Origin: Monodelphis domestica | Taxonomy: Eukaryota; Chordata; Mammalia; Didelphimorphia; Didelphidae | Assembly (NCBI RefSeq): GCF_027887165.1 | Contig: NC_077233.1 | Span: 183,643,114 to 183,707,113, forward strand | Direction: 5' to 3' | Length of the DNA: 64,000 bases | In this document: positions 1 to 10,889 of the stretch, piece by piece | Layout of the letters: each line of letters opens with the position of its first letter | How positions within the stretch are numbered: position 1 is the stretch's first letter | The notes under the pieces: model-generated | What the model saw: the letters and a program-made list of their open reading frames with translations, nothing else | Told to the model about the DNA's origin: nothing | Databases searched by the model: none | Program-made: the position numbers and the translations under genes

Positions 1-370
1 ATGTTCCAGGCATTGCATTAAGAGCTGGGGATGGATACAAAGAAATGTGAAAACAGTTCCTACCATCAAGGAGCTCACAATCTAGGGGGAGAAACAATAT
101 GTTAAAAAGATATGTTCAGAATACATACAGTATAAAGGAAAAGTATTCTCAAAGGGAAGGTGTTAGGGATGGGATGGAGCTGGAAAAGACCACTTGCAAA
201 CTATGAGATGGATCTAAATTTTGAAGAAAGTCAGGGAAGCCAGGGGGTAGAAGCGAGGAGGGAGGGGAAAATGCATGCATTATAGCCAGTGAAGAAAAGA
301 CAGAGTTGATGTTTTGCTCCAAGATATTCAAGAGCAGAAAATTTGCCAAAATGGTGGTTCATTTTTCTAA
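1..370 (-). mobile_element. L2 LINE 3' fragment
   Basis: The phrase 'ggatacaaag' followed by 'ccatcaaggagctcacaat' is the reverse complement of the classic L2 3' end (stretch around 'gagctccttgagggcaggga'). Diverged and cut by the window edge. Confidence 0.65.
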
Positions 371-1090
371 AACTTGATTTTTTTCAATTAACAAAAATCC
401 ATCTTCTCTCCCTCCCTTCTCCCCTCCCCCTGTTGAAAGAGAAGGAAAAAACCAAGCCAACAAGCATCTATTAAACATTTACTATATTCTAGGCACAAAC
501 CCCTCATAACAGATAGCCATGATCAAGCAGATTCTTGCACTGACCATGTCCAAAAAACATATGTCTTCATTTGGATCCTGAGTCCAACACCTCTCTATCT
601 GGAGCTGGGTAGCCTGTTTCAGTCCTCTAGAACTGGGGTGAATTACTGTATTGATCAGAGAATGTTGTTGTCTTTATAGAATAACTGTTCTGGTTCTGGT
701 TCTGCTCACTTCACTCAGCATCAGTTCATATCAGTCTTCCCAGGTTTCTCTAAAACCATCCCCTCCCTTATTTCTTACAGCACAGTAGTATTCCATCCCA
801 TTAATATACCAGAACTTATTCAGCCATGCCCCATGATAGGGCCCCCCTTGGTTTCCAGGTCTTTGCCACCACAAAAAAGCAGCTATAAATGTTTTTGAAC
901 TTTTTCTCTTCCTTTGAAAATCTCTTTGGAGTATAAGATTGAGCAGTGTTATCTCTGGACCAAAGGGTGTGTACAATTTACTTACTTTAGGGGAATAGTT
1001 TCAAATTACTTTCAAGAGTGGCTGGACCAGTTCTTAGCTCCATCAACAAAATTTGCCTGTATTCCCACAGCCCCTCCAGCATTTGCCATT
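371..1090 (-). mobile_element. L1 LINE 3' end (ORF2 C-terminus plus 3' UTR)
   Basis: Read on the minus strand, 976-731 encodes a piece ending like L1 ORF2: KTFIAAFLWWQ, then WLNKFWYINGMEYYCAVRN. This aligns with the end of mammalian L1 ORF2 (human ...EWIKKMWYIYTMEYYSAIKRN). It is 5'-truncated, has stops and frameshifts, and is followed by the A/T-rich 3' UTR. Old copy. Confidence 0.8.
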
Positions 1091-1540
1091 TTAAGGGCAA
1101 ACTCTCAGAAAGAGCCACTCACAAGGAATTGTATTTCTCTAAGGAAGAAGGCAGGTGTGGGGATCACTGGTCCTGGAGGGCTTGATAGTAGGATAGGGAT
1201 AGAGATAATGCTTTCTGGGGTCCTTTAGGTGAGGTTTAAACAAGAAAGGCCCAACTTTGGCCAACCTTGGGAGTAGGGAGAAGCCCAGTTGTAACCCAAG
1301 GTCCTTGTTCCCTCGGTGCTGACAGCTGTAATCTGAGCACTGCCTAAAAAGACATTCCCTTGTGTAGGAAGGAGGGTCAGAGGCAGACTGGAAAGTGTCC
1401 CGTCCCCCAATTGTGATCAGCTCCTACAGGGGCAGGAGAACCCAAACCCTTCATAGGGTGGACAAAGTGGGGAGAGGAGACAAAAACCTCTGCTTCAGTG
1501 GACCTTAACTTCCCCACCTGTCTTCTTATCAAAGTACCAG
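1091..1540. other. Unassigned intergenic sequence
   Basis: No repeat family, coding signature or regulatory motif was recognised here. The short open frames look random. Confidence 0.4.
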
Positions 1541-1695
1541 AGGCACAGATTAAGAGCTAAAAGGGACCTTACTGGTCAATAAGTCTAACTCCCCTATTTT
1601 GCAGAGGGGAAACTGAGCCCCGGAGAAGTTAACTTGCCTAGGGTCACACAACTAGTAAGGGTCATGCCAGAATCAAGTCAAAATCCAGTGTAGAA
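1541..1695 (+). mobile_element. MIR/THER1-type CORE-SINE
   Basis: Has the order 'agagctaaaagggacctta', 'ggggaaactgagccc', 'agggtcacacaactagtaag', typical of therian MIR/THER1. Very old. Confidence 0.7.
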
Positions 1696-2223
1696 ATTCA
1701 GAGTCAAAAATGTGATAGTCTGCCCAATGAGGGAAAAGGGGAGACACCACAAGTACCTAGGCCTTTTTAGGGGACAAGATGCTCTGGGGAAGCGAAAATG
1801 CCACTTTTCCCCCTTCCAAATGAGAGAGCTTTTGTTTCTGTTTGCCCCCAGAATGCTCCAGGTACAAAAATTCATAATTATCAAGCCAATTGAGAAAAGC
1901 TAAATACAATTAAAAAAAAAAGGTTTTAAAAAGAAACCTATATTAAGGGGAAAGGAAAGAATCTAAGAAATAGTAGGGCCACTGTTCCAGAAAGATGGAA
2001 GTAAAACAACGGAAGACTGAGAGGAGGCAAAATTCCCCAATTCTTAGTTTACTTCTCTTTTTCCTGGCAAAATGAATCATCTTTGACCTGAAAAAATCAA
2101 AACTGGCTAATAAATGAAGACTTAAATCTAAGATAATCAGAGAGAGAAAGATATCCCCTTTAACCTTGATGAGTTCAAGATACCAATCTCAAACCAACTA
2201 AAAGAAGATACTAAAGAATTAGC

Positions 2224-2406
2224 AGGAGGGCATCTAAGTAGCACAGTGGACAGAGTACCAGGCCTGGAATTGTGAGGCCCTGGGTTCAAATTTGACCTCA
2301 GATACTTCTGTGTGACTCTGGGCAAGTCACTTAACACTCATTGCCTAGCCCTTGCCCTTCTGTCTTAGAGTTGATACTAAGACAGAAGGTAAGGGTTATT
2401 TTAAAA
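2224..2406 (+). mobile_element. Marsupial tRNA-derived SINE
   Basis: Full-length type. Head 'ctaagtagcacagtggacag', core 'gggcaagtcacttaacactc', tail 'gacagaaggtaagggtta' plus A-rich end. It is inserted in the flank of the L3/CR1 fragment that follows. Confidence 0.85.
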
Positions 2407-2689
2407 CTAGAAATAAACTAAAAAGAGAATTAATAGATTTTATTCTGGAACCACTGTCACAAATCTTTCCAAGACTGGGAGAAGTGCCACAAGGTTGCCA
2501 AAGGGCAAGTGTCATGACTTTCCAAAAAAGGAAGAAAACACAATTTATAAACTCTGGGCCAACAAACTTGACTTCAATTCCAAGGAAAAAGGAGAGAATT
2601 AACTACTAAATGAATTGTTTGCAAACATCTAGAAAAGGTTGAAGAGGTCACCAAAAGCCAGCCTGACTTCATCAAGAATAAGTCATGAC

Positions 2690-3321
2690 AACTTGGAACT
2701 ATGCCCAAAGGGCTATAAAACTGTGCATTCACTTTGATCCCATAATACTACTACTGGGTCTGAATCCCAAAGAGATCATAAAAAAGGGGAAAGGACTTGT
2801 ACAAAGATATTTATCGCTGCTCTTTTTGTGCTAACAAAGAATTGGAAAACGAGGGGATGCCCTTCATTTGGGGAATGGCTGAACAAATTGTGGTACATGT
2901 TGGTGATGGAATACTATTGTGTTATAAAAAATGATAAGCAAGACAATTTCAGAAAAAGGCTGGAAAGATCTTTGAGAACTGATGCAGAGTGAAATAAGCA
3001 GAACCAGGAGAACATCACACACAATAGCAGCAATATTGTACTCAATTGTGAAAACTTGGCTACTCTCAGCAGTGCAATAATCTGGGACAGTCCTAAAAGG
3101 CTGATGATGGAGAATGTTATCACCTCCAGAGAAAGAACTGCGGAGTCAGATGGATGCAGATCAAAGCATATTATTTTTCACATCAGTATATTTATGGTTT
3201 TATTTGGGGGTTTTGGTTTTGTATGAGGGTGCTATTACAACAATGATGAATATGGAAGTGTGTTTTGCACAATAATAAAAATTTAATTTAATTTTAAAAA
3301 TTTTAAATTAAAAAAAAAAAA
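2690..3321 (+). mobile_element. L1 LINE 3' end
   Basis: Contains the L1 ORF2 C-terminal stretch ('ggggaatggctgaacaaatt', 'ttggtgatggaatactattg'), then 'gatgcagagtgaaataagca', a 3' UTR and an A-rich tail. It splits the L3/CR1 element. The flanks 'agaataagtcatg' and 'agaatgggtcatg' look like a decayed target-site duplication. Confidence 0.85.
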
Positions 3322-3394
3322 GAATGGGTCATGCCAGGTTAGTCTCTTTTCATTTTTGGATGAGATTACTAGACTGTAGAGGTCTCTACTGTTG

Positions 3395-3625
3395 TCTAAG
3401 TTTTATTCAATCATTTCAGTTGTGTTCAACTCTTCCTGACCCCATTTGGCATTTCCTTTCTCCAGTTCTTTTTACAGATGAGAAAACGGAGGCAAAGAGC
3501 ATTAAGTTACTTATCCAGGGTCCCACAGCTAGTATGTATCTGAGGCTAGATTTGAAATTAGGTCTTCCTGACTCCAGGCTCACTGCTCTCTCCAGTGTGC
3601 CACCTCAATGTCCCAACAACATCAA
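3395..3625 (-). mobile_element. MAR1-type SINE
   Basis: Reverse orientation: 'cagttgtgttcaactcttcc' at the 3' end of the element, 'gatgagaaaacggaggcaaa' in the middle, 'tccagtgtgccacct' at the head. Inserted in the L3/CR1 fragment. Confidence 0.8.
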
Positions 3626-3884
3626 GAGGTCTCTCAAGTGAATACTCCAGGAATCTGTAATTTAACCTTATACCATTTATCATTTTTATCAATAATTTGT
3701 GCAACTCAAAAAGAAATTGTGCAACTCCAGGCACAAAGTAGAATGTCTCTTTAACTTGTTCCTTGACTGAAGGTTTAGCATTTTTCTTGACTCTAATTTG
3801 TCTTGTCCATAATAAAGGAAAAATTCTCATGAAAATTTTCATAACTTGTACCTGAACCTCACCTCCTTTCTAAAAACAACCCTG

Positions 3885-4382
3885 CCTTTTGACAACATAT
3901 CAAAATTAATGAGATACAACTAAAACAATACTTAGGAGGAAACTTCTATCTTTGGACACTTACATCAATAAAAAAAATAGAAAAAGTAGAACAATGAATT
4001 GGGCATGTAACTAAAAACCCAGGAAAAGAACAAATTTTAAAATCCCCAATTAAAGACTAAATTTGAAATTCTAAAACTCAAAGGAGAAATTAATAAAATT
4101 AAAAGTAAGAGAACTATTGATCTAATAAATAAGACTAAGAATTGGTTTTCTGGGGGGGAAAAACAAATAAACACTAGAAAGCATAGGAATAAATGAGCCA
4201 TTTCTTAAAATGATAAGAGGTGCCTACCTAAAACCATCAGCAAATATCTCCTGCCATGGAGATAAGTTAGAAGTCTTCCCAATAAGGTCAAGAGTCAAGC
4301 AAGAATGCCATTATCATCACTATTATTAATACTGTCATAGAAATGCTAGTTTAGAAATGAAAGAAGAAAAAGAAATTGAAGG
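3885..4382 (+). mobile_element. L1 LINE ORF2 internal fragment
   Basis: Reads as decayed L1 ORF2. 'aataagactaagaattggtt' corresponds to ...NKTKNWFF, and 'ggagataagttagaagtctt' to GDKLEVFPIRS of the reverse transcriptase domain. The two are closer together than in an intact L1, so an internal deletion is likely. Confidence 0.65.
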
Positions 4383-4399
4383 AGTTAAAAATAGGCAAT

Positions 4400-4565
4400 G
4401 CTTTCTGTCTTAGTATAGATTCTAAGACAAAAGAGTGGCAAGGTCTAGGCAATCAGGGTTGAGTGACTTGCCTAGGGTCACACAGCTAGGAAATGCCTAA
4501 GACCAGATTTGAGCCAAGATTCTGATTCCAGGTCTGGATCTATCTACTGTGACTACCTAGCTGTC
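4400..4565 (-). mobile_element. Marsupial tRNA-derived SINE
   Basis: Reverse orientation: 'tctgtcttagtatagattct', 'cctagggtcacacagctagg', 'tgactacctagctgtc'. Diverged copy. Confidence 0.8.
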
Positions 4566-5040
4566 TTTTTGTACCTGAAGCCTTAAAGTCAAACTAGAAG
4601 ACCACAGGAATGCTTCCATTCTGGAGAATCTTTGAGCCCTCCTCCTGATCCCAAAAAGGACTATCCCAGATGCTTAACTTGCCTGCTACCCATGTTGGTG
4701 CTTATAAAGGGAAAGGTGTTTCTACCCTAGAAAACTAGAAAAAGAACTAATTTTAAAATTCCCAATTAAAGACTAAATTGGAAATCTTAGAAATCTAGAA
4801 TTGCAATGTCAATATCTTACTGACTCATTTGGAGTGAGAAAAACTCATGACATGAGTTTTGCCAGTTACAGAATTCTCTTCTGTAATGGAGGATCCCATT
4901 ATCCATTCCTATTCTCAAACTCTGCCCTAATGCCCAGTTTCCCCATGGAGTATGAGGATGACCATCAGTTAATCAGTCACCTGACAAACAGGTTTTCTCA
5001 ACAGGTTTCAGAGTGTTAACTGAAAATGCCAAAATAATTC
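4566..5040. repeat. Unassigned sequence with a second copy of a ~62-bp L1-like segment
   Basis: 4735-4800 repeats 4021-4083 at roughly 85-90% identity (shared core 'ccaattaaagactaaatt'). The rest of this stretch shows no recognisable gene. Confidence 0.5.
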
Positions 5041-5230
5041 TTTATTAATTACCTAGTATGTGCCAGATACTATACGAAGAACTGTGGATACAAAGAAAAG
5101 CCAAATAAATAAATAAAATAGTTCTTGTTACCAAAGAGTTCAAAAATCTAGCGGGGGAAACAATATGCAAACAGCTATGAGCAAACAAATTGTAGTTTGG
5201 AAATATTGGCAATAAGCAACAGAAGGAAGC
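5041..5230 (-). mobile_element. L2 LINE 3' end
   Basis: 'ttacctagtatgtgccagat', 'ggatacaaagaaaagcc' and 'tctagcgggggaaacaatat' are the complement of the L2 3' end. The pure-A interruption is a later slip. Confidence 0.65.
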
Positions 5231-5259
5231 GGCCAGAGTTAAGCGGGATAAAAGCTGGA

Positions 5260-5405
5260 TAAATATCCAAACCCTTTTATTTTATAGAGGTGAAAACTGA
5301 GACCCAGAGAGATGAGGTTACCCGCCCAAGGTCACACAGGGATTTAAAACCAGTTCCTCTGATTCTGAATCCAAAGGGTTTGATCTATTACAACATGCTG
5401 TCTCT
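5260..5405 (+). mobile_element. MIR/THER1-type SINE
   Basis: 'ggtgaaaactgagacccaga' and 'cccaaggtcacacaggga' followed by the typical 'ctctgattctgaatccaaag' end. Confidence 0.65.
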
Positions 5406-6284
5406 TGACCCATCGAGCTCTGCTTGTGGGAAGCCAGAAAGGAAGTAGCTTGTTAGGAGCCTTTGTTTCTTCACAAGACCTATGAGAAGTTACACTTGTC
5501 TCTTGGTGATTCCGGGGCCCCAAGATCCTATCAGAATTCACCACCTGGCTGGCACCCTACCAAGGCTGTTTCCTTACACCTGTTCTTGCCTATGTTCTGA
5601 TTTCCAATAAATGCTGCTGTTCCTGTCAGACAGTGCTGACTATATTAGGGAAGTTGGTAAAAGGTGACAAATTGAACAACTGTCAAGAATTACTCTTTCC
5701 ATTTATCAGTTTCATTTTCAAAGTCCTAATTTCAGGCGTTGAGCACCAACGGAAATGACTTCCAGTTCAATGAAGTGTAGCCTACTGGTCACATTGAGGC
5801 AATCCATTTAATCTAGAGTGGTGGAAGGCACACTGGATCTGGAGTCTAAGGAACAGGGTTCCTTCCTTCCCGTCATCATCATCACCTACCACAGGAGGTA
5901 GGACAGCATCCCTGTCCTAGCAATCAATCAGTGACTGCCACACTGCACTTATTTTTGTAAAGCTCACATGCCTTCACTCCACTCCCTCAAAGAGTGCTTT
6001 CACATCAACTATCTCATTTGACAGGCGCAGGTAATTGCATTTTACAGATCAGGGAACTGAGGTAAAGGAGAGACTAAGACTTCATTGTTTAAACCACAAA
6101 GAAAAGGGCTTTGAAGAAGCAGACCTATGTCAGGAGGTTGGAAGGCGGGAGAATGGGACACAGAGGAGAAAGAAAGGACCACTGAACACCCAGAGCAAAG
6201 TAAGAGCTATTGGGATCTTCTGGAAGAGGAAGGAACTGGACCTTAGGTTGGAAGAAGGTCCTGTAAGAAGTGATGGGGGGGGGG
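5406..6284. other. Mostly unassigned sequence, MIR remnant at 5985-6075
   Basis: 'tttacagatcagggaactga' marks a MIR piece. The rest is unassigned. A G homopolymer of ~15 ends the stretch (about 6275-6289). Confidence 0.4.
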
Positions 6285-6476
6285 GGGGGAGGCAGCTAAA
6301 TGATTCAATGCATTGAGAGCCTGCCCTAGAGCTGGGAGGTCCTCAAACATTTCCCAGCTATATGACCACTGAGCAAGTCACTTCACCCCCATTGCCTAGC
6401 CCTTACCACTTCTGCCTTGGAACCAACATACAGTATTACTTCTAAGACAGAAGGTAAAAGTGTTTTTTTTTTTTAA
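6285..6476 (+). mobile_element. Marsupial tRNA-derived SINE
   Basis: Head 'ggcagctaaatgattcaatg', core 'gagcaagtcacttcaccccc', tail 'ttctgccttggaaccaacat', ending in a T/A run. First of three adjacent SINEs. Confidence 0.85.
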
Positions 6477-6489
6477 AGTGATGATGCAG

Positions 6490-6717
6490 TTTTTCTTAAA
6501 CTCTTACCTTTTGTCTTAGAATAACTATTCAGTGTTTGTTCCTAGACAGAAGAGCAGAAAGTTTAGACAAGAGAAACTAGAAGGACAAAGCAATTGGGCT
6601 AAATGACTTGTTCAGGGTCACACAGCTAGGAAGTGTCTGAAGGCAGAGTGCAATCCAGGACTTCCCATCTCCAGACCTGGCTCTCAATCCACTGGGCCAC
6701 CTAACTGCCCTGTTACC
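6490..6717 (-). mobile_element. Marsupial tRNA-derived SINE
   Basis: Reverse copy ('tcagggtcacacagctagga', 'gggccacctaactgccc'). It lies tail-to-tail with the preceding plus-strand SINE, about 14 bases away. Confidence 0.85.
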
Positions 6718-6902
6718 ATTTTTTTTTTGGTAGACCTTCCCTTCTGTTTTAGTATCAACTCTAAGATAAAAGAAAGGTAAGGGCTAGGCAACTGGGGCTA
6801 AGTGATTTGCCCAGGGTCACACAGCTAGGAAGTGTCTGAGGATACATTTGAACCCATGTTTTCCCAGCTCCAGGCCTGGAGCCCTGTCTACTTAGCTGCC
6901 AC
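6718..6902 (-). mobile_element. Marsupial tRNA-derived SINE
   Basis: Begins with a T run (the poly-A of a minus copy), then 'cccagggtcacacagctagg' and 'ctgtctacttagctgcc'. Confidence 0.85.
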
Positions 6903-7004
6903 TTGAAGGTCTAATAATTACTTTTAAAAATCTGATCTATGATTTCAGTGACAAGTTCCCTATGTAGAGCTCACCTGTACAAATTGTTATGTGTTACTAA
7001 AGCC

Positions 7005-7145
7005 TTAGAGAATTGCCTTGGGCTGCTGTGATTTTACGGTATTTATTTGCCCACAATCATAGTTTAAATGTGTCAGGAACCAGACTGGAACTCATATCTT
7101 CTGATCGCCAAGGCCAATTCTCTACCTGCCAAGCCACATCATGCT
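7005..7145 (+). mobile_element. MIR-type SINE remnant
   Basis: 'tttgcccacaatcatagttt', 'ccagactggaactcatatct' and 'ctacctgccaagccac' fit a decayed MIR. Confidence 0.5.
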
Positions 7146-7254
7146 TCTTGGTTTACTAATAACAGTAATAATGAAAAGGGATTCTGAGGACCAGCTGAAG
7201 GAACCATGGAAGTTTAGCCTGGAGGAGGCTAAGGAGTAGAAAATGATAATGTTT

Positions 7255-7485
7255 TGTTGTTCAGTCATGTCCAGTTCTTTGCGACCTCAGTTGGGGTTTT
7301 CTTGGCAGATAGAGTGGTTTGCCAATTTCTTCTCCAGCTCATATTACAGGTGAAGAAACTGAGGCATACCAGGTTAAATGACTTGCCCAGGATCACATAG
7401 CTAGTGATCCTCTGAGGCTGGATTTGAACTTCTGGACTTGAGGCTCAGCACTCCATCCACTCAACCACTTAGCTACCCATTAGAT
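7255..7485 (-). mobile_element. MAR1-type SINE
   Basis: 'gttgttcagtcatgtccagt', 'tggggttttcttggcagata', 'gaagaaactgaggcatacca' and 'actcaaccacttagctaccc' give the whole MAR1 unit reversed. Confidence 0.85.
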
Positions 7486-7635
7486 GTCTATTTATTATGT
7501 TGTAGAAGATATCCTGGTTCAGATGCCCAGAGTAGAACATCTGAGGGGATCTCTGCAACTATGAGTTTCTGTGATTTACCTGGGCAAAACCAAGATGAAA
7601 GATTTAAAGGTGGGAGAGTGTCTGAGAGCTAGAGA

Positions 7636-7800
7636 CCATCTAATAATCCCATCCCCTGGTTTTTCAGATGAGTCCTGAGACCCAGAGAGATTAAGATATT
7701 TGCCCAACGTCAAATAGTTCTTAAGTGCAAGAGGGGGGTTTTGAACTAAGGTTCTCTCCCATTCAGTTCAGTGCTCTTTTGCACTGTCCCATGCTCCTTA
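7636..7800 (+). mobile_element. MIR/THER1-type SINE
   Basis: 'gagaccatctaataatccca', 'gagacccagagagattaaga', 'gttttgaactaaggttct'. Confidence 0.65.
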
Positions 7801-7984
7801 CTCTCAGAGGTAGGATTCAGACATGATGATGCATAATCCAGAGTTGGGGGTTTTTTCCCCATCAAGATTATGTTCATATCTATCCATCCATTTTGCCATC
7901 TTGCCATCTACTCTGACTCTACTCTGCTTCTTCCCACCTGAAATGACTCCTTTAAACCTGATCACCAGAAGAATATCCCCAGTT

Positions 7985-8400
7985 TTGGGGAAAACTAGAT
8001 GGTTTAGTAGATAGAGATCCAGGCCTAGAGACCTAGATTCAAATGAGGTCCTGGGTTCAAATTTGAACTCAGACACTTTCTAAGTATGTGATCCTAAACA
8101 AATCACTTAATCCCAATTGCTTGGTCCTTCCAGCTTTTCTTAGAATTGATACTGAGACAGAAAATAAGGTGTGTTTTTTTTTTCTTTAATGCCCACAGTT
8201 TAAGGATACTTAGGTGGCTCAGTGGATAGAGACCCAGGCCTAGAGATGGTAAATCTTGGATTAAAATCTGACCTCAACACTTCCTAGCTGTGTGACCTTG
8301 GACAAGTCACTTAACCCCATCACCCTAGGCCTTACCACTCTTTTGTCTTAGAACCAATACATAGTATTAATTCCAAGACAGGAGGTAAGGGCTTAAAAAA
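7985..8400 (+). mobile_element. Two consecutive marsupial tRNA-derived SINEs
   Basis: First unit ~7990-8185 ('actagatggtttagtagata' to 'gagacagaaaataaggtgtg' and a T run). Second ~8200-8400 ('acttaggtggctcagtggat' to 'aagacaggaggtaagggctt'). Same strand, tandem. Confidence 0.85.
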
Positions 8401-8599
8401 AGATGTCCTCAGTTTGTAAGGTAATTATTCACTCATGGTTTTGGAATTCTTATCCTGGGAAAATCTCCTTTAAGGGGGGAGGGTGTGTTAAGAGAAAACA
8501 CATTAAACCAGTCCACTAAGTCTAGCTTCCCTAAGACTTTCCAAACCAGAAATTGCTTGGCATTTAGATGCCCAGGAAGAGCACCTTGCCCTCTGCTCT

Positions 8600-8823
8600 A
8601 CCATTACCTGGAAAGTCCAGATACTTCCCCATTCCCACTACCATTACCAACCTCCATTTCTCCAACCTCTTGCTCTGGGTTCAATGATCAGATCATTACA
8701 ACTATATTCCTATTCTTCCCCAAAGGGATGTATTGGTTGAATGCTTTATGGATCAATTTACCACCATTCCCCTACATGTATTGTCTTTTCTCATTAGCAT
8801 ACAAAGGCAAGAACTATCTACTC

Positions 8824-8861
<38 letters not shown>

Positions 8862-8960
8862 TCCCAGCCTTAGCACAGTGCTTGAACATGTATCGACTCA
8901 TTCATGGCAGCCTTGTTTCACTTAATAAAGGCTAAATAAATGCTTGTTTCTTCATTCATC
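8600..8960 (+). mobile_element. L2 LINE 3' end carrying a (TG)n tract
   Basis: 'cagccttagcacagtgcttg' and 'cttaataaaggctaaataaa' are an L2 3' end. A (TG)18 run at 8825-8860 sits just before it. The open frame across 8485-8925 is not coding. Confidence 0.6.
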
Positions 8961-9013
8961 CATTGGTTAATTCATTTATGACCAACTTTCAATGGGACCA
9001 ACTTTTATTGGTA

Positions 9014-9022
9014 GTATATAGT

Positions 9023-9053
<31 letters not shown>

Positions 9054-9076
9054 AGCACTGAAAGTAGAAATGAAGG

Positions 9077-9147
<71 letters not shown>

Positions 9148-9200
9148 AAGGAAGAAAGGAAGGAGGGAAGGAGGAAGGGAAGGAGGGAAGAAGGGAAAGA
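9014..9200. repeat. Compound microsatellite (TA)n, (GA)n, (GGAA)-rich
   Basis: (TA)n at 9014-9050, (GA)n at about 9082-9144, then irregular GGAA/GGGA repeats to about 9200. Confidence 0.95.
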
Positions 9201-9720
9201 CAGAGAGACAAAGACACAGAGAGAGCAGAGAGACCTGGAATGTTTATATTCATGTCTTCTGCAGATAAATGCTTGGTAACTATTCCTCCTCCTCCCTTCC
9301 ATGTACTCTTCTGGATGCACAGTGCCCATTTGTGTGATCTCTTCTCATCTCCTTTGCCAATATTTTTCCCTTTGCAAGGCTGCCTTTGACATTCATTTTA
9401 ACCAGCTTTGGATAAAAATGTTAGGAGTTCTCCCCTCTTTCATTCTATAACCCAGTCTTCATCTTTATCATTCTTTCCTCCAGCCTGTCCCTCCCTGGCT
9501 TTTGTGACTAGAATGGAAAGAAAAAATGTCTCATACCATCATGCCTTTGCAAATCCTGGGCCTGTGCCTGTCTTTGACTGTCACCCTGGCATGCCTAATC
9601 CCTTTTTCTGCTTCTGCTACTTTTATTCATGTCTTGTTCCTTTCCTCCTTTCATGCTTTTTATTTCTTTCTCTTTATCACCTACCATTGGGAGGTGGGGC
9701 TGATAGCATCCCTGTCTTAG
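9200..9720. other. Unassigned pyrimidine-leaning sequence
   Basis: No confident family or gene. The open frames here (for example 9408-9770) have no recognisable domain and are most likely chance. Confidence 0.35.
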
Positions 9721-10640
9721 CTGTCAATCAATCAATGACTGCTACAGTGACCAGTCTTGTGATTGGTTAGAGAGAGACAAAGATAAAAACGAAAAGAATC
9801 CCTGCCCTCAAGGAGCTGGCTGTCTAATGGGGGCAAGAGGGCGTAGGAAGACAAGGAGAAGGACCTGTACATCTCTTGGTACATACAAAAATAAAAGGAG
9901 TTGTTTGGGGAGGGGGAGGGGTGGGAAAGTATTAACAGAGGTAGGAATCAGGAAAAAGTTCATGGAGTTCCTTCCCTGAAGGAAACCAGGGATCATGGGA
10001 AACAGAAATGAGGCTGAAGTATATTCCAGGCATGGGAACAACTGATGCAAAGACACAGCGGAGAGAAATAAAAGCCTCATATAGGAAGAACAGCAAGAAG
10101 ACAAGGTTGGCTGGAATGTAGAGGTCTGGAGAGGAGAGAGAAGTACATTAAGGCTGGAAAGATAGATTGTTAAAAGATTTACTCACCAGATCTGGATTTG
10201 GGAGGTCCTAGGTTCAAAGCTGATTTCAACAAACTTCCTAGCTATGTGACCCTGGGCAAGTCATGTAACCTTTGCTGCTCTTCTGTCTTGGAATTAATAA
10301 CAAGAGAAGGTGAGGATTAAAAAAATAAATGGACTACCAGAGGGGATTAGAGTTTATCCTGGAAATAATAGGGAGGGATTGTTTGTTTGTTTGTTCAAGT
10401 AAGGGAGCAATATGGTCAGATGGGCTTTAGGAAAATCAGTTTGGCATCTGTAAAGGAAGGATTGGTTAGAGAAGAAACTGGAAACATCTAGAAGCTATTG
10501 CAATAGTCCAGACCACAAAGAAGGGGGACAGATACAAGGCATGTTGTGACTCCTGTCAAAAATGACCTCAAAAAATTTCTCTGGTCTTTAGATGGGGATT
10601 TCACAGTAAAGGAACAGATGGAGACTTTGCTCATCTCGAT
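9720..10640 (-). mobile_element. L2 LINE (RT end and 3' end), SINE-interrupted
   Basis: Minus-strand L2: 'gccctcaaggagctggctgt', later 'ggctttaggaaaatcagttt' and 'gctattgcaatagtccagac', the complement of the L2 RT C-terminal segment seen in plus orientation at 41550-41740. A SINE at 10150-10325 interrupts it. Confidence 0.75.
10150..10325 (+). mobile_element. Marsupial tRNA-derived SINE (head-truncated)
   Basis: 'gatctggatttgggaggtcc', 'tgaccctgggcaagtcatgt', 'tcttctgtcttggaattaat'. Inserted within the minus-strand L2. Confidence 0.8.
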
Positions 10641-10800
10641 AGTCAGAGACACTGGTGTAATGGAAAGAGACACAAACTTGGAAGACAGGAGATAAGCTTG
10701 AATTCTAGCTGCTCTTTACTAGCTAACTGTGTTGCTTTGGGCAAGACACTTTGCCTCTGCATTTCCTCATGTCCACCAAGGGAATAAGAGTACATGAATT
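10640..10800 (+). mobile_element. MIR-type SINE
   Basis: 'cactggtgtaatggaaagag', 'aattctagctgctctttact', 'gggcaagacactttgcctct'. Confidence 0.65.
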
Positions 10801-10889
10801 ACTTCAGAGTTGGATTGAAAACCAAATCCAGCTTTTCCATTAGCTGCTACCTCTCCTGCCTGGAATGAGCTCCCTCTTCACCTTCCCTG

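Larger units (their letters stand above)
2407..3710 (+). mobile_element. L3/CR1-type LINE fragment with nested insertions
   Basis: Remnant of a CR1-clade reverse transcriptase. 'aactctgggccaacaaactt' and 'gccagcctgacttcatcaag' correspond to the finger/palm region (like ...FIKNKSCQTNL). The thread resumes after a nested L1 at 'agaatgggtcatgccaggtt', and again after a nested MAR1 at 'catttttatcaataatttg' (like ...FIFINDL). Heavily decayed host-genome LINE. Confidence 0.65.

Noticed and set aside
2224-2300. tRNA gene in SINE heads
   Set aside because: The promoter boxes derive from tRNA but the copies are SINEs with tails; no cloverleaf gene was seen.
8485-8925. 146-codon open frame
   Set aside because: Ends in a (TG)n and L2 3' end; no domain.
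9070-9329. Glu/Arg and Ser/Leu frames
   Set aside because: Produced by the (GA)n and GGAA microsatellites.
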